Positions 6,402-13,947 of a stretch of DNA of 16,661 bases are shown here, piece after piece. Origin of the DNA: Pseudomonadota bacterium (GTDB lineage Bacteria > Pseudomonadota > Alphaproteobacteria > Sphingomonadales > Sphingomonadaceae); the NCBI GenBank assembly GCA_030271565.1, contig JARXKR010000031.1, forward strand, positions 1 to 16,661, in the 5' to 3' direction. Made by a program: the position numbers and the translations under genes. The notes beneath the pieces are model-generated. The model made no database searches, was not told the origin of the DNA, and worked only from the letters and a program-made list of their open reading frames with translations. Each line of letters opens with the position of its first letter. Within the stretch, counting starts at the first letter, position 1.

Positions 6402-7928
6402 ATGACCAACATTTACGACGAATTGCGCTCGGCCATTTACTCGGTCTGGCACCGCCGCTGGCTCGCGCTGGGGGTGGCCTGGGGGCTGTGCCTGATGGGC
6501 TGGCTGGTCGTGGCGATGGTGCCCAACAGCTATGAGAGCAAGGCGCGGATTTACGTCCAGCTTGACGACGTCCTGTCCGAGCAGATGGGCCTCGGCCACG
6601 GCGACACCAAAAACAATATCGACCGGGTGCGCCAGACGCTGACCAGTGCGGTCAACCTCGAGAAGGTCATTCGCGGTACCCCGATCGGTGAGGGCATCAC
6701 CTCGCCCAAGCAGATGGAAGGCGCGGTCCTGTCGCTCGGCAAGAAGATCAAGGTCGAAAGCGATGAAGCCAACCTGTTCTCGATTACTGCCAGCTACGGC
6801 GATAGTTCGAACTCGGACGCTGCCAATGCCAAAATCGCGCAGGCCGTGGTCCAGCGGCTGATCGACATTTTCCGCGAAGAGAACCTCACCGGCAATCGCG
6901 GCCAGATGTCGACCTCGCTCACATTCCTCGATCAGCAGCTGGCACAGCGCCAGAAGGATCTCGAATCCGCCGAGCAGAAGCGTTTGGCGTTCGAGGCACA
7001 GAACCCCAGCCTCGCCGGCGGAGCGGGCGCAGGCCTGCAAAAGCTTGAGGCTTCACGCACCGAACTGCGCGGGATCGATGCCGATCTGGCTGCCGCGCAG
7101 AGCTCTTACGCGGCAATCAACGGCCAGATGGCTGGCACCCCTCGCACGATCGCCGGGGCCGGACCAGTCGGCGGCGCACGCGGAGCATTCAACGATGCGC
7201 AGGCACAGCTCAATTCGCTGCGCGCGCGCGGGCTGACCGAGAACCATCCCGACGTGATTGCCGCGCGCAACCAAGTGGCTGCGCTGCGCGGCGCGGCGGC
7301 GGCTGAAGGCAATGGCGGCGGTGCAGGCACACCCAACCCGGCCTATTCCTCGCTCGAATCGATCCGCGCCGAACGCGCTGCCAATGTGCAATCGCTTTCG
7401 GCCCGGCGCGCTTCGATGCAGCAGGAGATTTCCTCGATCACGGCGCAGCAGTTTTCCAACCCCGAATCGGCGGCCGAATACCAGCGCATCACCCGCGATT
7501 ACGACGTGATGAAGGAGCAATACGACAAGCTCCTCCATGACCGTGAGGAACTCAAGATCCGCGGCTCGGTCGATACCCAGCAGAATGCGGTCAAGTTCCA
7601 GGTGATCGACCCGCCGACCACGCCGCGATCGCCGGTTGCGCCCAATCGTCCGCTGCTGCTGTTCTTCGTGCTGTTCATGGGGCTTGGCGCCGGTGCGGCC
7701 GCCGCCTTTGCGGTTGGCCAGTTGCGCTCGACATTTGCCACCACCGGGCGGCTCGAGCAAGCAATGGGCCTGCCGGTTCTCGGTGCGATCAGCCAGACGC
7801 TGACCGATGCCGGACGCGCCATGCGGCGCAAACGGATGAAGCTGTTCTACGCCGCCAGTGGCGCGCTGGGCGGACTGTTCGTGATCCTGCTGACAATCGA
7901 ATTCATCCAGCGCGGCATGGTGGCTTGA
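6402..7928 (+). CDS. XrtA system polysaccharide chain-length determinant (Wzc/PCP membrane component)
   Basis: This 508-residue inner-membrane co-polymerase has an N-terminal Wzz domain starting at an Arg-rich cytosolic stub (HRRW, about 17-20) with a membrane helix at about 20-40. A large periplasmic region rich in Gln, Glu and Ala follows, with coiled-coil character (about 180-230 and 310-395). The PNR motif (414-416) comes just before the second helix (about 417-440), and a third hydrophobic helix lies near 480-503 (ASGALGGLFVILLTIEF). The family sets polymer length and links the cytosolic kinase to the outer-membrane exporter. There is no Walker motif; the kinase is a separate gene that begins 7 bp after this stop. 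The third C-terminal helix differs from E. coli Wzz and is typical, as I recall, of the XrtA group. Start ATG is preceded by a G-rich site. Confidence 0.88.
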   Translation: MTNIYDELRSAIYSVWHRRWLALGVAWGLCLMGWLVVAMVPNSYESKARIYVQLDDVLSEQMGLGHGDTKNNIDRVRQTLTSAVNLEKVIRGTPIGEGITSPKQMEGAVLSLGKKIKVESDEANLFSITASYGDSSNSDAANAKIAQAVVQRLIDIFREENLTGNRGQMSTSLTFLDQQLAQRQKDLESAEQKRLAFEAQNPSLAGGAGAGLQKLEASRTELRGIDADLAAAQSSYAAINGQMAGTPRTIAGAGPVGGARGAFNDAQAQLNSLRARGLTENHPDVIAARNQVAALRGAAAAEGNGGGAGTPNPAYSSLESIRAERAANVQSLSARRASMQQEISSITAQQFSNPESAAEYQRITRDYDVMKEQYDKLLHDREELKIRGSVDTQQNAVKFQVIDPPTTPRSPVAPNRPLLLFFVLFMGLGAGAAAAFAVGQLRSTFATTGRLEQAMGLPVLGAISQTLTDAGRAMRRKRMKLFYAASGALGGLFVILLTIEFIQRGMVA

Positions 7929-7935
7929 GGGACGT

Positions 7936-9039
7936 ATGACCGAACAGAGCAAAATCCCGATGCCCGAAGGCGAAGCCGAGGACGCTGCACCCAAGCGCAA
8001 GGGTGCGACGCTGATCGAGCGCGTGGTGCGTAATTACGATCTCGTCCAGCTGACTTCCGCACCGATCCCCGAGGATCTGATCCCGCCGCCGAGCAAGCGC
8101 CGCCGCTATCGCCGCGCCGACGATGTGATCGAGGATGCGGTGGTCTCGCCGGTGGCCGAACCGGTTGTCGAAGCCGCGCCCGAGCCTGCGCCGCGTGCCG
8201 CGCCCGAAGTGGTGGTCGGCGAAGTGCTCGATCCCGTTTCCCCGGCTGCGCCTGCCGCGCCGAGTAAGGCCGTGGCCAAGCGCCCCGAGCCGGTGGTGTT
8301 CAAGGGCGAACGTTTCCCGGTCAACCGCCAGCATCTGCGCGACCAGGGGCTGATCGTGCCCGAAAGCACCGTCACTGCGGTGCTCGAGGAGTTTCGCATC
8401 GTCAAACGCCAGTTGCTGCTTAATGCCGATCAGCTGGCCCAGCAGGGCATGGGCCCGGCGGCGCAGCGTGTGCTGATCTGTTCGCCGCATCCGGGTGAAG
8501 GCAAAAGCTTCACCTCGGTCAACCTGGCGCTGGCCATCGCCGCCGAGAAGGAATGCGAAGTGCTGCTGGTCGATGCCGACTTTGCCAAGCCATCGGTGCT
8601 GTCGATGCTCGGTTTGCCGGGCGGTCCGGGACTGATGGACGCGCTCGCCAATCCCGAGATCGACGCCGCCGACTGCGTGATCGGCACAGATGTGCCGGGG
8701 CTGTGGGTCCTGCCTGCGGGCAGTGCGACCACCTCGGACACCGAATACCTTTCCAGCTCACGCACCCGCACCGTGCTCGACCGGCTGGTGCAGGGCGCGC
8801 CGCAGCGCTTCGTGATCTTCGATTCGCCGCCTGCGCTGGCCGCTTCGCCCGCCGCTGCTCTGGCCAAATACGTCGGCCAGGCAGTGGTCGTCGCCCGCTG
8901 TGACAAGACCGCACAAAGCAGCCTCGAGGATGCAGTTTCGCTGCTCTCGGCCTGCCCGAATATCCAACTCGTTCTGAATGCCGTCCACTTCAGCCCAAGC
9001 GGTCGCCGCTTCGGCTCTTACTACGGATACGGAGGCTGA
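7936..9039 (+). CDS. XrtA-associated BY-type tyrosine kinase (CpsD/CapB family)
   Basis: This is a 367-residue cytosolic ATPase/kinase. Residues 1-150 are a Pro/Ala/Glu/Val-rich, probably disordered extension. The P-loop domain has Walker A PGEGKS (186-191, Lys190), Walker A' LLVDAD (210-215) and Walker B with Asp296 in FVIFDSPP. The C-terminus is GSYYGYGG, with Tyr362, Tyr363 and Tyr365 as a short tail for autophosphorylation. BY-kinases cycle phosphorylation to control the assembly of the chain-length determinant and thus polymer export; the membrane activator is the protein encoded just upstream. Start ATG at 7936 is preceded by GAGGGA. Its last codons contain GGAGG (9031-9035), the ribosome site of the next gene 6 nt later. 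Assignment is sure; actual kinase activity is inferred. Confidence 0.88.
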   Translation: MTEQSKIPMPEGEAEDAAPKRKGATLIERVVRNYDLVQLTSAPIPEDLIPPPSKRRRYRRADDVIEDAVVSPVAEPVVEAAPEPAPRAAPEVVVGEVLDPVSPAAPAAPSKAVAKRPEPVVFKGERFPVNRQHLRDQGLIVPESTVTAVLEEFRIVKRQLLLNADQLAQQGMGPAAQRVLICSPHPGEGKSFTSVNLALAIAAEKECEVLLVDADFAKPSVLSMLGLPGGPGLMDALANPEIDAADCVIGTDVPGLWVLPAGSATTSDTEYLSSSRTRTVLDRLVQGAPQRFVIFDSPPALAASPAAALAKYVGQAVVVARCDKTAQSSLEDAVSLLSACPNIQLVLNAVHFSPSGRRFGSYYGYGG

Positions 9040-9041
9040 CC

Positions 9042-10799
9042 ATGAAGCCACAATTCATTTCCTCGCTGGCCGCTCTTGCTGCCACTCTGGCCTTGGGTTT
9101 GCCCGGGGCTGCGCAGGCGCAGTCGATGCCGTATGGCGATCTGGGCGGTGCCAGCGCGAGCAGCGACAGCGGCTCGGACAATGGCGACGAAGCGGTCGAT
9201 GACGGAGACAGCTCCGAAGGTCTTGGCGGCATGGTCAAGCGCACCGGTCGGGTCAAAGTGACGCCGTATATCGAGGCGCAGCAGGTCGTGACCGCCGAAC
9301 TTTCGCCGGGCAACGAGACACTGACCTATTCGACCGTGGCTGCCGGGCTTGAAGCCAACCTCAATGGCCGCAATGCGCAGGCCGGGGTTGCAGTGCGCTA
9401 TGAGCGCCGGTTCGGCTGGGGCAGCAACAAGGTGAGCGACAGCGATGTGGTCAGCGGCGTCGCCCGCGCCAGCGTTGGCCTTATTCCGCGCACGCTGTTC
9501 CTCGAAGGCGGGGCGATGGCCGCGCGGATGAGCGTCAACGGCAATGGCTCGACCACCCCGGGGCTCGAATTCGGCAACAGCTCGGCGCAGGTTTACGGGG
9601 CTTATATCGGCCCGTCGCTCAAGACCCAGCTCGGTGCTATCGATGTCGAGGGGCATTACCGCTTCGGCTACAGCCGGGTAACCACGCCTAACGTCTTGCC
9701 TGTTGGCCCGGGCCAGACCCCGGTCGATCTCTACGACGAAGGCACAGTGCATCACGCCGTGCTCCATTTCGGCACCAAGGCCGGGACTGTCCTGCCGATC
9801 GGGCTGGGCTTGGGCGGCGGCTGGAACCATGAAGATGTGTCCAATCTCGATCAGCGGATCGACGACAAGCATGTCCGCGCCGATGTGCTGCTGCCGCTTG
9901 GCAGTGATCTGGCGCTGGTCGGCGGGGTCGGCTATGAAAAGGTCCAAGTGTCGCAGCGCGACGCGGTGATCGATACGGTAACCGGCTTGCCGGTGCGCAG
10001 CGCCAATGGCCGCTATCTCACCGACAAGAGCCAGCCTCGCCAGATTGCTTACCGGAGCGAAGGGCTGATCTGGGATGCCGGCGTGATGTGGCGCCCAAGC
10101 CGCCGCACCGCGCTCGAAGCACATGTCGGGCGGCGCTACGGTTCGATGACCTATTTTGGCAGTTTTGCCTACGCGCCCAATTCGCGCACCACGTTCAATG
10201 TCTCGGTTTATGACGGGATTTCGGGCTTTGGCGGGCGGCTCAACCAGGCCCTGGCCGATCTGCCGACCCAGTTCGAAGGCTTGCGCAATCCGCTGACCGG
10301 CGGGCTGAGCACCTGCGTTGCGGGCTTGCCGGGCACGAACGGCAACAGCGGCGGGGGCTGCCTTAACGGCGCACTCGGCTCGGTCCGCTCGGCCACCTTC
10401 CGCGGCCGCGGGGTGATGGCGAGCCTGGGGATCCAAGGCAACAGCCTGCAGTATGGCGTGGGCGCTGGTTATGACCGGCACAGCTTCATCGCCGCGCCGG
10501 GCACGGTGCTCGCGCTGGCCAACGGCGTGATCGACGAGAACTACTGGGCCGCGGCCTATCTCAACGGGCGGATCGATCGCAACTCCAGCTTCGGCACCAA
10601 TGTCTGGGCCAACTGGTACCAAAGCGGAGACGCCTTGGCTGGCAACAGCAGCTCGATCGGTGCAACCGCAGCTTACTACCGCTCGCTCAGCGGCAATCTG
10701 ACCGCGACCGCTGCGGTAGGGATCAACGGCGTCAACCGCGAGGTGCTGCAGGATATCTGGACCGCCTCGGGGCTGGTCGGCCTGCGCTACTCGTTCTGA
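9042..10799 (+). CDS. Outer-membrane beta-barrel protein, PEP-CTERM/XrtA locus-associated
   Basis: This 585-residue protein has a Sec signal peptide (cleavage probably after AQA, residue 26), an acidic Ser/Asp/Gly-rich linker (about 35-63), then alternating polar/aromatic strands and glycine-rich turns to the end. It closes with LVGLRYSF, a terminal Phe pattern recognised by the BAM machinery. It resembles the outer-membrane proteins encoded in PEP-CTERM exopolysaccharide loci; some databases mislabel such sphingomonad proteins as YajC, and nothing YajC-like is visible here. Two cysteines, Cys425 and Cys440, bracket a Gly/Asn-rich loop and could form a surface disulfide. It probably works as an outer-membrane channel or anchor for the polymer exported by the Wza-like protein, but that role is inferred. 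The gene starts 2 bp after the kinase stop. Confidence 0.8.
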   Translation: MKPQFISSLAALAATLALGLPGAAQAQSMPYGDLGGASASSDSGSDNGDEAVDDGDSSEGLGGMVKRTGRVKVTPYIEAQQVVTAELSPGNETLTYSTVAAGLEANLNGRNAQAGVAVRYERRFGWGSNKVSDSDVVSGVARASVGLIPRTLFLEGGAMAARMSVNGNGSTTPGLEFGNSSAQVYGAYIGPSLKTQLGAIDVEGHYRFGYSRVTTPNVLPVGPGQTPVDLYDEGTVHHAVLHFGTKAGTVLPIGLGLGGGWNHEDVSNLDQRIDDKHVRADVLLPLGSDLALVGGVGYEKVQVSQRDAVIDTVTGLPVRSANGRYLTDKSQPRQIAYRSEGLIWDAGVMWRPSRRTALEAHVGRRYGSMTYFGSFAYAPNSRTTFNVSVYDGISGFGGRLNQALADLPTQFEGLRNPLTGGLSTCVAGLPGTNGNSGGGCLNGALGSVRSATFRGRGVMASLGIQGNSLQYGVGAGYDRHSFIAAPGTVLALANGVIDENYWAAAYLNGRIDRNSSFGTNVWANWYQSGDALAGNSSSIGATAAYYRSLSGNLTATAAVGINGVNREVLQDIWTASGLVGLRYSF

Positions 10800-10820
10800 G
10801 CCTGGAAAGGGAATTTGAAG

Positions 10821-11981
10821 ATGTTCGACGACTTTTACGGGCTGACCGGGCGGCCATTCCAGCTAACGCCGGATCCGACCTTCTATTTTGAGAGCCTGAC
10901 GCATCGCAAGGCGCTGTCGTACCTCTCATACGGGCTCGCCCAGGGCGAAGGCTTCGTGGTCATCACCGGCGAGGTCGGCGCGGGCAAAAGCACGCTGGTC
11001 GCACACCTGATGGCGACAATCGATCCGGCGCGGCTGACTGCGGCGCAGATCGTCACCAGCAAGCTTGACGGCGAAGAGCTGGTCCACGTCGTCGCGCAGG
11101 CGTTCGGCTTGATCGTCGAGGGGCACGACAAGGCCAGCGCGCTGGGCGCAATCGAGGCCTTCCTCCACGACGAAGCGCGCGCCGGTCGGCGCTGCCTGCT
11201 GGTGGTCGATGAAAGCCAGAACCTGGCGATCGATGCGCTCGAAGAGCTGCGCATGCTGTCGAACTTCCAGCTCGGCGCGCATCCGCTGCTCCAGACGCTG
11301 CTGCTCGGCCAGCCCGAATTCCGCGATACGATCCAGGAACATCCGCAGCTCGAACAGCTGCGCCAGCGGGTTATCGCGGCGCACCACCTCGATGCGATGG
11401 AGCTGGGCGAAGTCCAGCCTTACATCGAGCACCGCCTGAAATGCGTCGGCTGGAACGGCAATCCCAAATTCGACCAGCGCGTCTTCACCGAACTGTTCGA
11501 AGCATCGGGCGGCGTTCCGCGCCGGATCAACCAGATCTGCAACCGGCTGATGATGCTGGGCGCGGTCGACCAGCGCAACCGGATCGACGGGGCGATGCTC
11601 AGCGGCGTGCTCGAAGAGCTTGAGCTTGACGGTACGCTGCAGCTCAACAGGCCTGCGGCGAAAGCTGAATCGGTTGCTGCTCCTGTGGCAGCCGCTTCGG
11701 CGCCGGCACCGGTCGATGCGGTTGCCCTCGCGCAGCTGCAATCGATGCTTGCCGAACGCGATGCGCAAATCGCTGAATTGCAGCAAGCGGTGATCGAATT
11801 GGCCAACGAGCAGGAAACAGTACCGGCCGATCCGGCGCACGGCGCAGGCCTTGCCGCAATCGAGGCCAAGCTCAGCGGTTTCGAGGCCAAGATGCTCGAG
11901 CAGGAACGCACCATCCGCCACACGCTGACCATGCTGATCGAGTGGATCGAAGCCGACGACGCCAACCGCGCTGCGGCCTGA
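10821..11981 (+). CDS. XrtA-associated AAA ATPase (ExeA/GspA-like)
   Basis: This is a 386-residue ATPase. The N-terminus MFDDFYGLTGRPFQLTPDP is characteristic of the ExeA-type secretion ATPase group found in PEP-CTERM loci. Walker A is GEVGAGKS (50-57, Lys56), Walker B is LLVVDES with Asp130 and Glu131, and PRRINQICNRLMM near 235-247 is the sensor-2 region. After about residue 272 an Ala/Pro-rich linker leads to a coiled-coil tail (about 305-386). Relatives ending in a peptidoglycan-binding domain drive secretin assembly; that domain is not seen here. It may energise assembly or export of the polysaccharide machinery. I chose ATG at 10821, 8 nt after AAGGGA; a TTG two codons upstream is possible. 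No membrane helix is obvious. Confidence 0.88.
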   Translation: MFDDFYGLTGRPFQLTPDPTFYFESLTHRKALSYLSYGLAQGEGFVVITGEVGAGKSTLVAHLMATIDPARLTAAQIVTSKLDGEELVHVVAQAFGLIVEGHDKASALGAIEAFLHDEARAGRRCLLVVDESQNLAIDALEELRMLSNFQLGAHPLLQTLLLGQPEFRDTIQEHPQLEQLRQRVIAAHHLDAMELGEVQPYIEHRLKCVGWNGNPKFDQRVFTELFEASGGVPRRINQICNRLMMLGAVDQRNRIDGAMLSGVLEELELDGTLQLNRPAAKAESVAAPVAAASAPAPVDAVALAQLQSMLAERDAQIAELQQAVIELANEQETVPADPAHGAGLAAIEAKLSGFEAKMLEQERTIRHTLTMLIEWIEADDANRAAA

Positions 11982-12004
11982 TCTGAGCGGGAGGCGCGGG
12001 GCGC

Positions 12005-12874
12005 ATGACGGAACGCGTGGTCAACGGACTCTCGGTCGATGTCGAGGACTGGTTCCAGGTCGGCGCCTTCGAAGGCGTGATCGACCGCAGCCACTGGGAC
12101 GGGATGTCCGACCGGGTTGAGCGCAATTGCAACGCAATCCTCGAGATGTTCGCCGCAGCCGACGTCAAGGCGACATTCTTCACACTGGGCTGGGTGGCGC
12201 AGCGCCACGGCGGCCTGATGCGCCGGATCGTCGATGCGGGTCACGAACTGGCCAGCCACGGGTGGGACCACGAACGCGTGTTCCGGCTCGACGCCAAATC
12301 CTTCACCGCGGATCTCGAACGCAGCCGCAAGGTGCTGGAAGACGCTGCCGGGGTGCAAATCACCGGCTACCGCGCGCCGAGCTTCTCGATCGATCAGCGC
12401 TCGCCGTGGGCCTATATGGTGCTCGCCGAGCAAGGCTTTGCCTACAGCTCAAGCGTCGCGCCGATCAGCCACGATCATTACGGCTGGCCCGAAGCGCCGC
12501 GCTTTGCCTTCAAGCCGCTGCCATGGAGCGATCTGATCGAATTGCCGGTGACCACCGCGCATTTCGCCGGTCGGCGCTTGGCCGCAGGTGGTGGGGGGTT
12601 CTTCCGCGTGCTGCCCTATGGCTTCTCGCGCTGGGCAATCCGCCAGGTCAACACTCGCGATCAGCGCCCGGCGGTGTTCTATTTCCACCCGTGGGAGATC
12701 GATCCCGATCAGCCGCGGGTGACCGGCGCGACGCTTCGCTCACGCGTGCGGCACTACACCAACCTGGGCGTAATGGCGGCCAAGCTTGAGCAGTTGGTGC
12801 GCGAGTTCGAATGGGGCCGGATGGACGTGCTGGCGCACCGCGAAGCCGCACATGCGGTGGATCTGGCGGCATGA
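12005..12874 (+). CDS. XrtA system polysaccharide deacetylase (NodB homology, DUF3473)
   Basis: This 289-residue carbohydrate esterase family 4-type protein has motif 1 LSVDVEDWF (9-17; Asp12, Asp15), the metal-binding motif HGWDH (85-89; His85, His89), motif 3 YRAPSF (122-127; Arg123) and FYFHPWEID with His228. The C-terminal third matches the DUF3473 extension seen in exosortase-locus members. It would remove N-acetyl or O-acetyl groups from the locus polysaccharide. No signal peptide is visible, so it either acts in the cytosol on lipid-linked intermediates or is exported without a classical signal. GGGAGG lies 10 nt before ATG, and the stop overlaps the next start as ATGA, coupling it to the FemAB-like gene. 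Confidence 0.92.
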   Translation: MTERVVNGLSVDVEDWFQVGAFEGVIDRSHWDGMSDRVERNCNAILEMFAAADVKATFFTLGWVAQRHGGLMRRIVDAGHELASHGWDHERVFRLDAKSFTADLERSRKVLEDAAGVQITGYRAPSFSIDQRSPWAYMVLAEQGFAYSSSVAPISHDHYGWPEAPRFAFKPLPWSDLIELPVTTAHFAGRRLAAGGGGFFRVLPYGFSRWAIRQVNTRDQRPAVFYFHPWEIDPDQPRVTGATLRSRVRHYTNLGVMAAKLEQLVREFEWGRMDVLAHREAAHAVDLAA

Positions 12875-13947
12875 ATGCGCCGTTCCGGCCGGCAGCGCTG
12901 CGCGTAAGCGCGGCGAGCCTTGACGATCCGGCCGAACTGCGCCGGATCGAGGCGTTCGTGCAGGCGCACCCCGATGGCACCCCGTTCCATCGCCCCGCCT
13001 GGCTGCTCGCCAGCGCCGCAGGTACCGGCAACCGCGCGCACGCCTTGCTGGCCGAGCGCGGCGGGGAGATCGCTGCCTATCTGCCGCTGACCGAAATTCA
13101 CTCGCCGTTGTTCGGCCGCATGATCGCCTCGAGCGGCTTTGCAGTGGGTGGCGGGCTGCTTGCTGCGGATGGCGTGTCTGGTGCTGGCATCTTTGCCGCG
13201 CTTGAAGAACTGGCTTTGCGGCTGAGCTGCAGTGCAATCGAACTTCGCGGCGGGCTGCTGCCGCAGCGCCGTGCCGGGTGGTCAATCAAGCGCGATTCAC
13301 ATTGCGGGTTCGTCTTGCCGGTTGCCGCCGACGACGAAGCGCAGCTCACGCAAATTCCGCGCAAGCAGCGGGCCGAAGTGCGCAAGGGGCTGACGGGCGA
13401 ACTGACCGTAACTGTCGGTACAGCCGCCACCGAGCGCGCTGCGCACCACGCTGTCTATGCCGAAAGCGTCCGCAACCTCGGCACCCCGGTGTTCCCGGCG
13501 CGGCTGTTTGCCGAAGTGCTCGATGCCTTTGGCAGCGATGCCGATATCCTGACCGTATGGAACGGAAGCAACCCCGTCGCGAGCGTGTTGTCGCTGTATC
13601 ATGACGGCGCGGTCATGCCCTACTGGGGCGGCGGCACTCACGCCGCACGGCGGCTGCGCGCCAATGACCGGATGTATTACGAGCTGATGCTCCACGCCCG
13701 CCGACGCGGGTGCGAGCGGTTCGATTTCGGACGCTCGAAGACGCACAGCGGGGCATACGATTTCAAGCGCAACTGGGGCTTCGAGCCCGAGCCGCTGTCC
13801 TACGCGGTCTGGACCGCGCCCGGGGCGGCACCGCGCGATGCCGACCCGACCAGTGCCAAGCATGCTGCCCGGATCGCGCTGTGGAAACGCCTCCCATTGC
13901 CGCTCGCCAACAGAATCGGCCCGCACATTGCACGAGGACTGGGATGA
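12871..13947 (+). CDS. FemAB family protein, XrtA/PEP-CTERM system-associated
   Basis: This 358-residue protein has the double-GNAT (FemAB) layout. The second half carries PYWGGG and then RANDRMYYELMLHARRRG, followed by FDFGRSKTHSGAYDFKRNWG from residue 284, the family's C-terminal signature with basic and aromatic positions. FemAB proteins add amino acids from aminoacyl-tRNA to peptidoglycan precursors; members in XrtA loci are of unknown acceptor, perhaps the polysaccharide or a lipid-linked sugar. ATG at 12871 overlaps the deacetylase stop (ATGA). An upstream in-frame ATG at 12811 would place 20 extra residues inside the deacetylase gene and is rejected. A second protein of the same superfamily lies at 1810-2784. 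No membrane helix or signal peptide is seen. Confidence 0.88.
   Translation: MNAPFRPAALRVSAASLDDPAELRRIEAFVQAHPDGTPFHRPAWLLASAAGTGNRAHALLAERGGEIAAYLPLTEIHSPLFGRMIASSGFAVGGGLLAADGVSGAGIFAALEELALRLSCSAIELRGGLLPQRRAGWSIKRDSHCGFVLPVAADDEAQLTQIPRKQRAEVRKGLTGELTVTVGTAATERAAHHAVYAESVRNLGTPVFPARLFAEVLDAFGSDADILTVWNGSNPVASVLSLYHDGAVMPYWGGGTHAARRLRANDRMYYELMLHARRRGCERFDFGRSKTHSGAYDFKRNWGFEPEPLSYAVWTAPGAAPRDADPTSAKHAARIALWKRLPLPLANRIGPHIARGLG

Noticed and set aside
9021..10622. Long minus-strand open frame antisense to the beta-barrel gene (533 codons)
   Set aside because: Its translation is rich in Arg, His, Ala and Gln without domain motifs, as expected of a mirror frame of a high-GC gene. The plus strand has a signal peptide, ribosome site and BAM-type C-terminus.
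10926..11921. Minus-strand open frame antisense to the AAA ATPase (331 codons)
   Set aside because: No recognisable motifs; the opposite strand carries intact Walker A and B motifs in a tight operon.
12811..12870. Upstream ATG for the FemAB-like gene
   Set aside because: It would add 20 non-family residues inside the deacetylase gene; the ATGA overlap at 12871 is the same coupling used elsewhere in the operon.
13710..13943. Upstream extension of the glycosyltransferase frame
   Set aside because: It overlaps the conserved C-terminus of the FemAB-like protein; the family start MSGEILFLSHRIPFPPN coincides with ATG at 13944.
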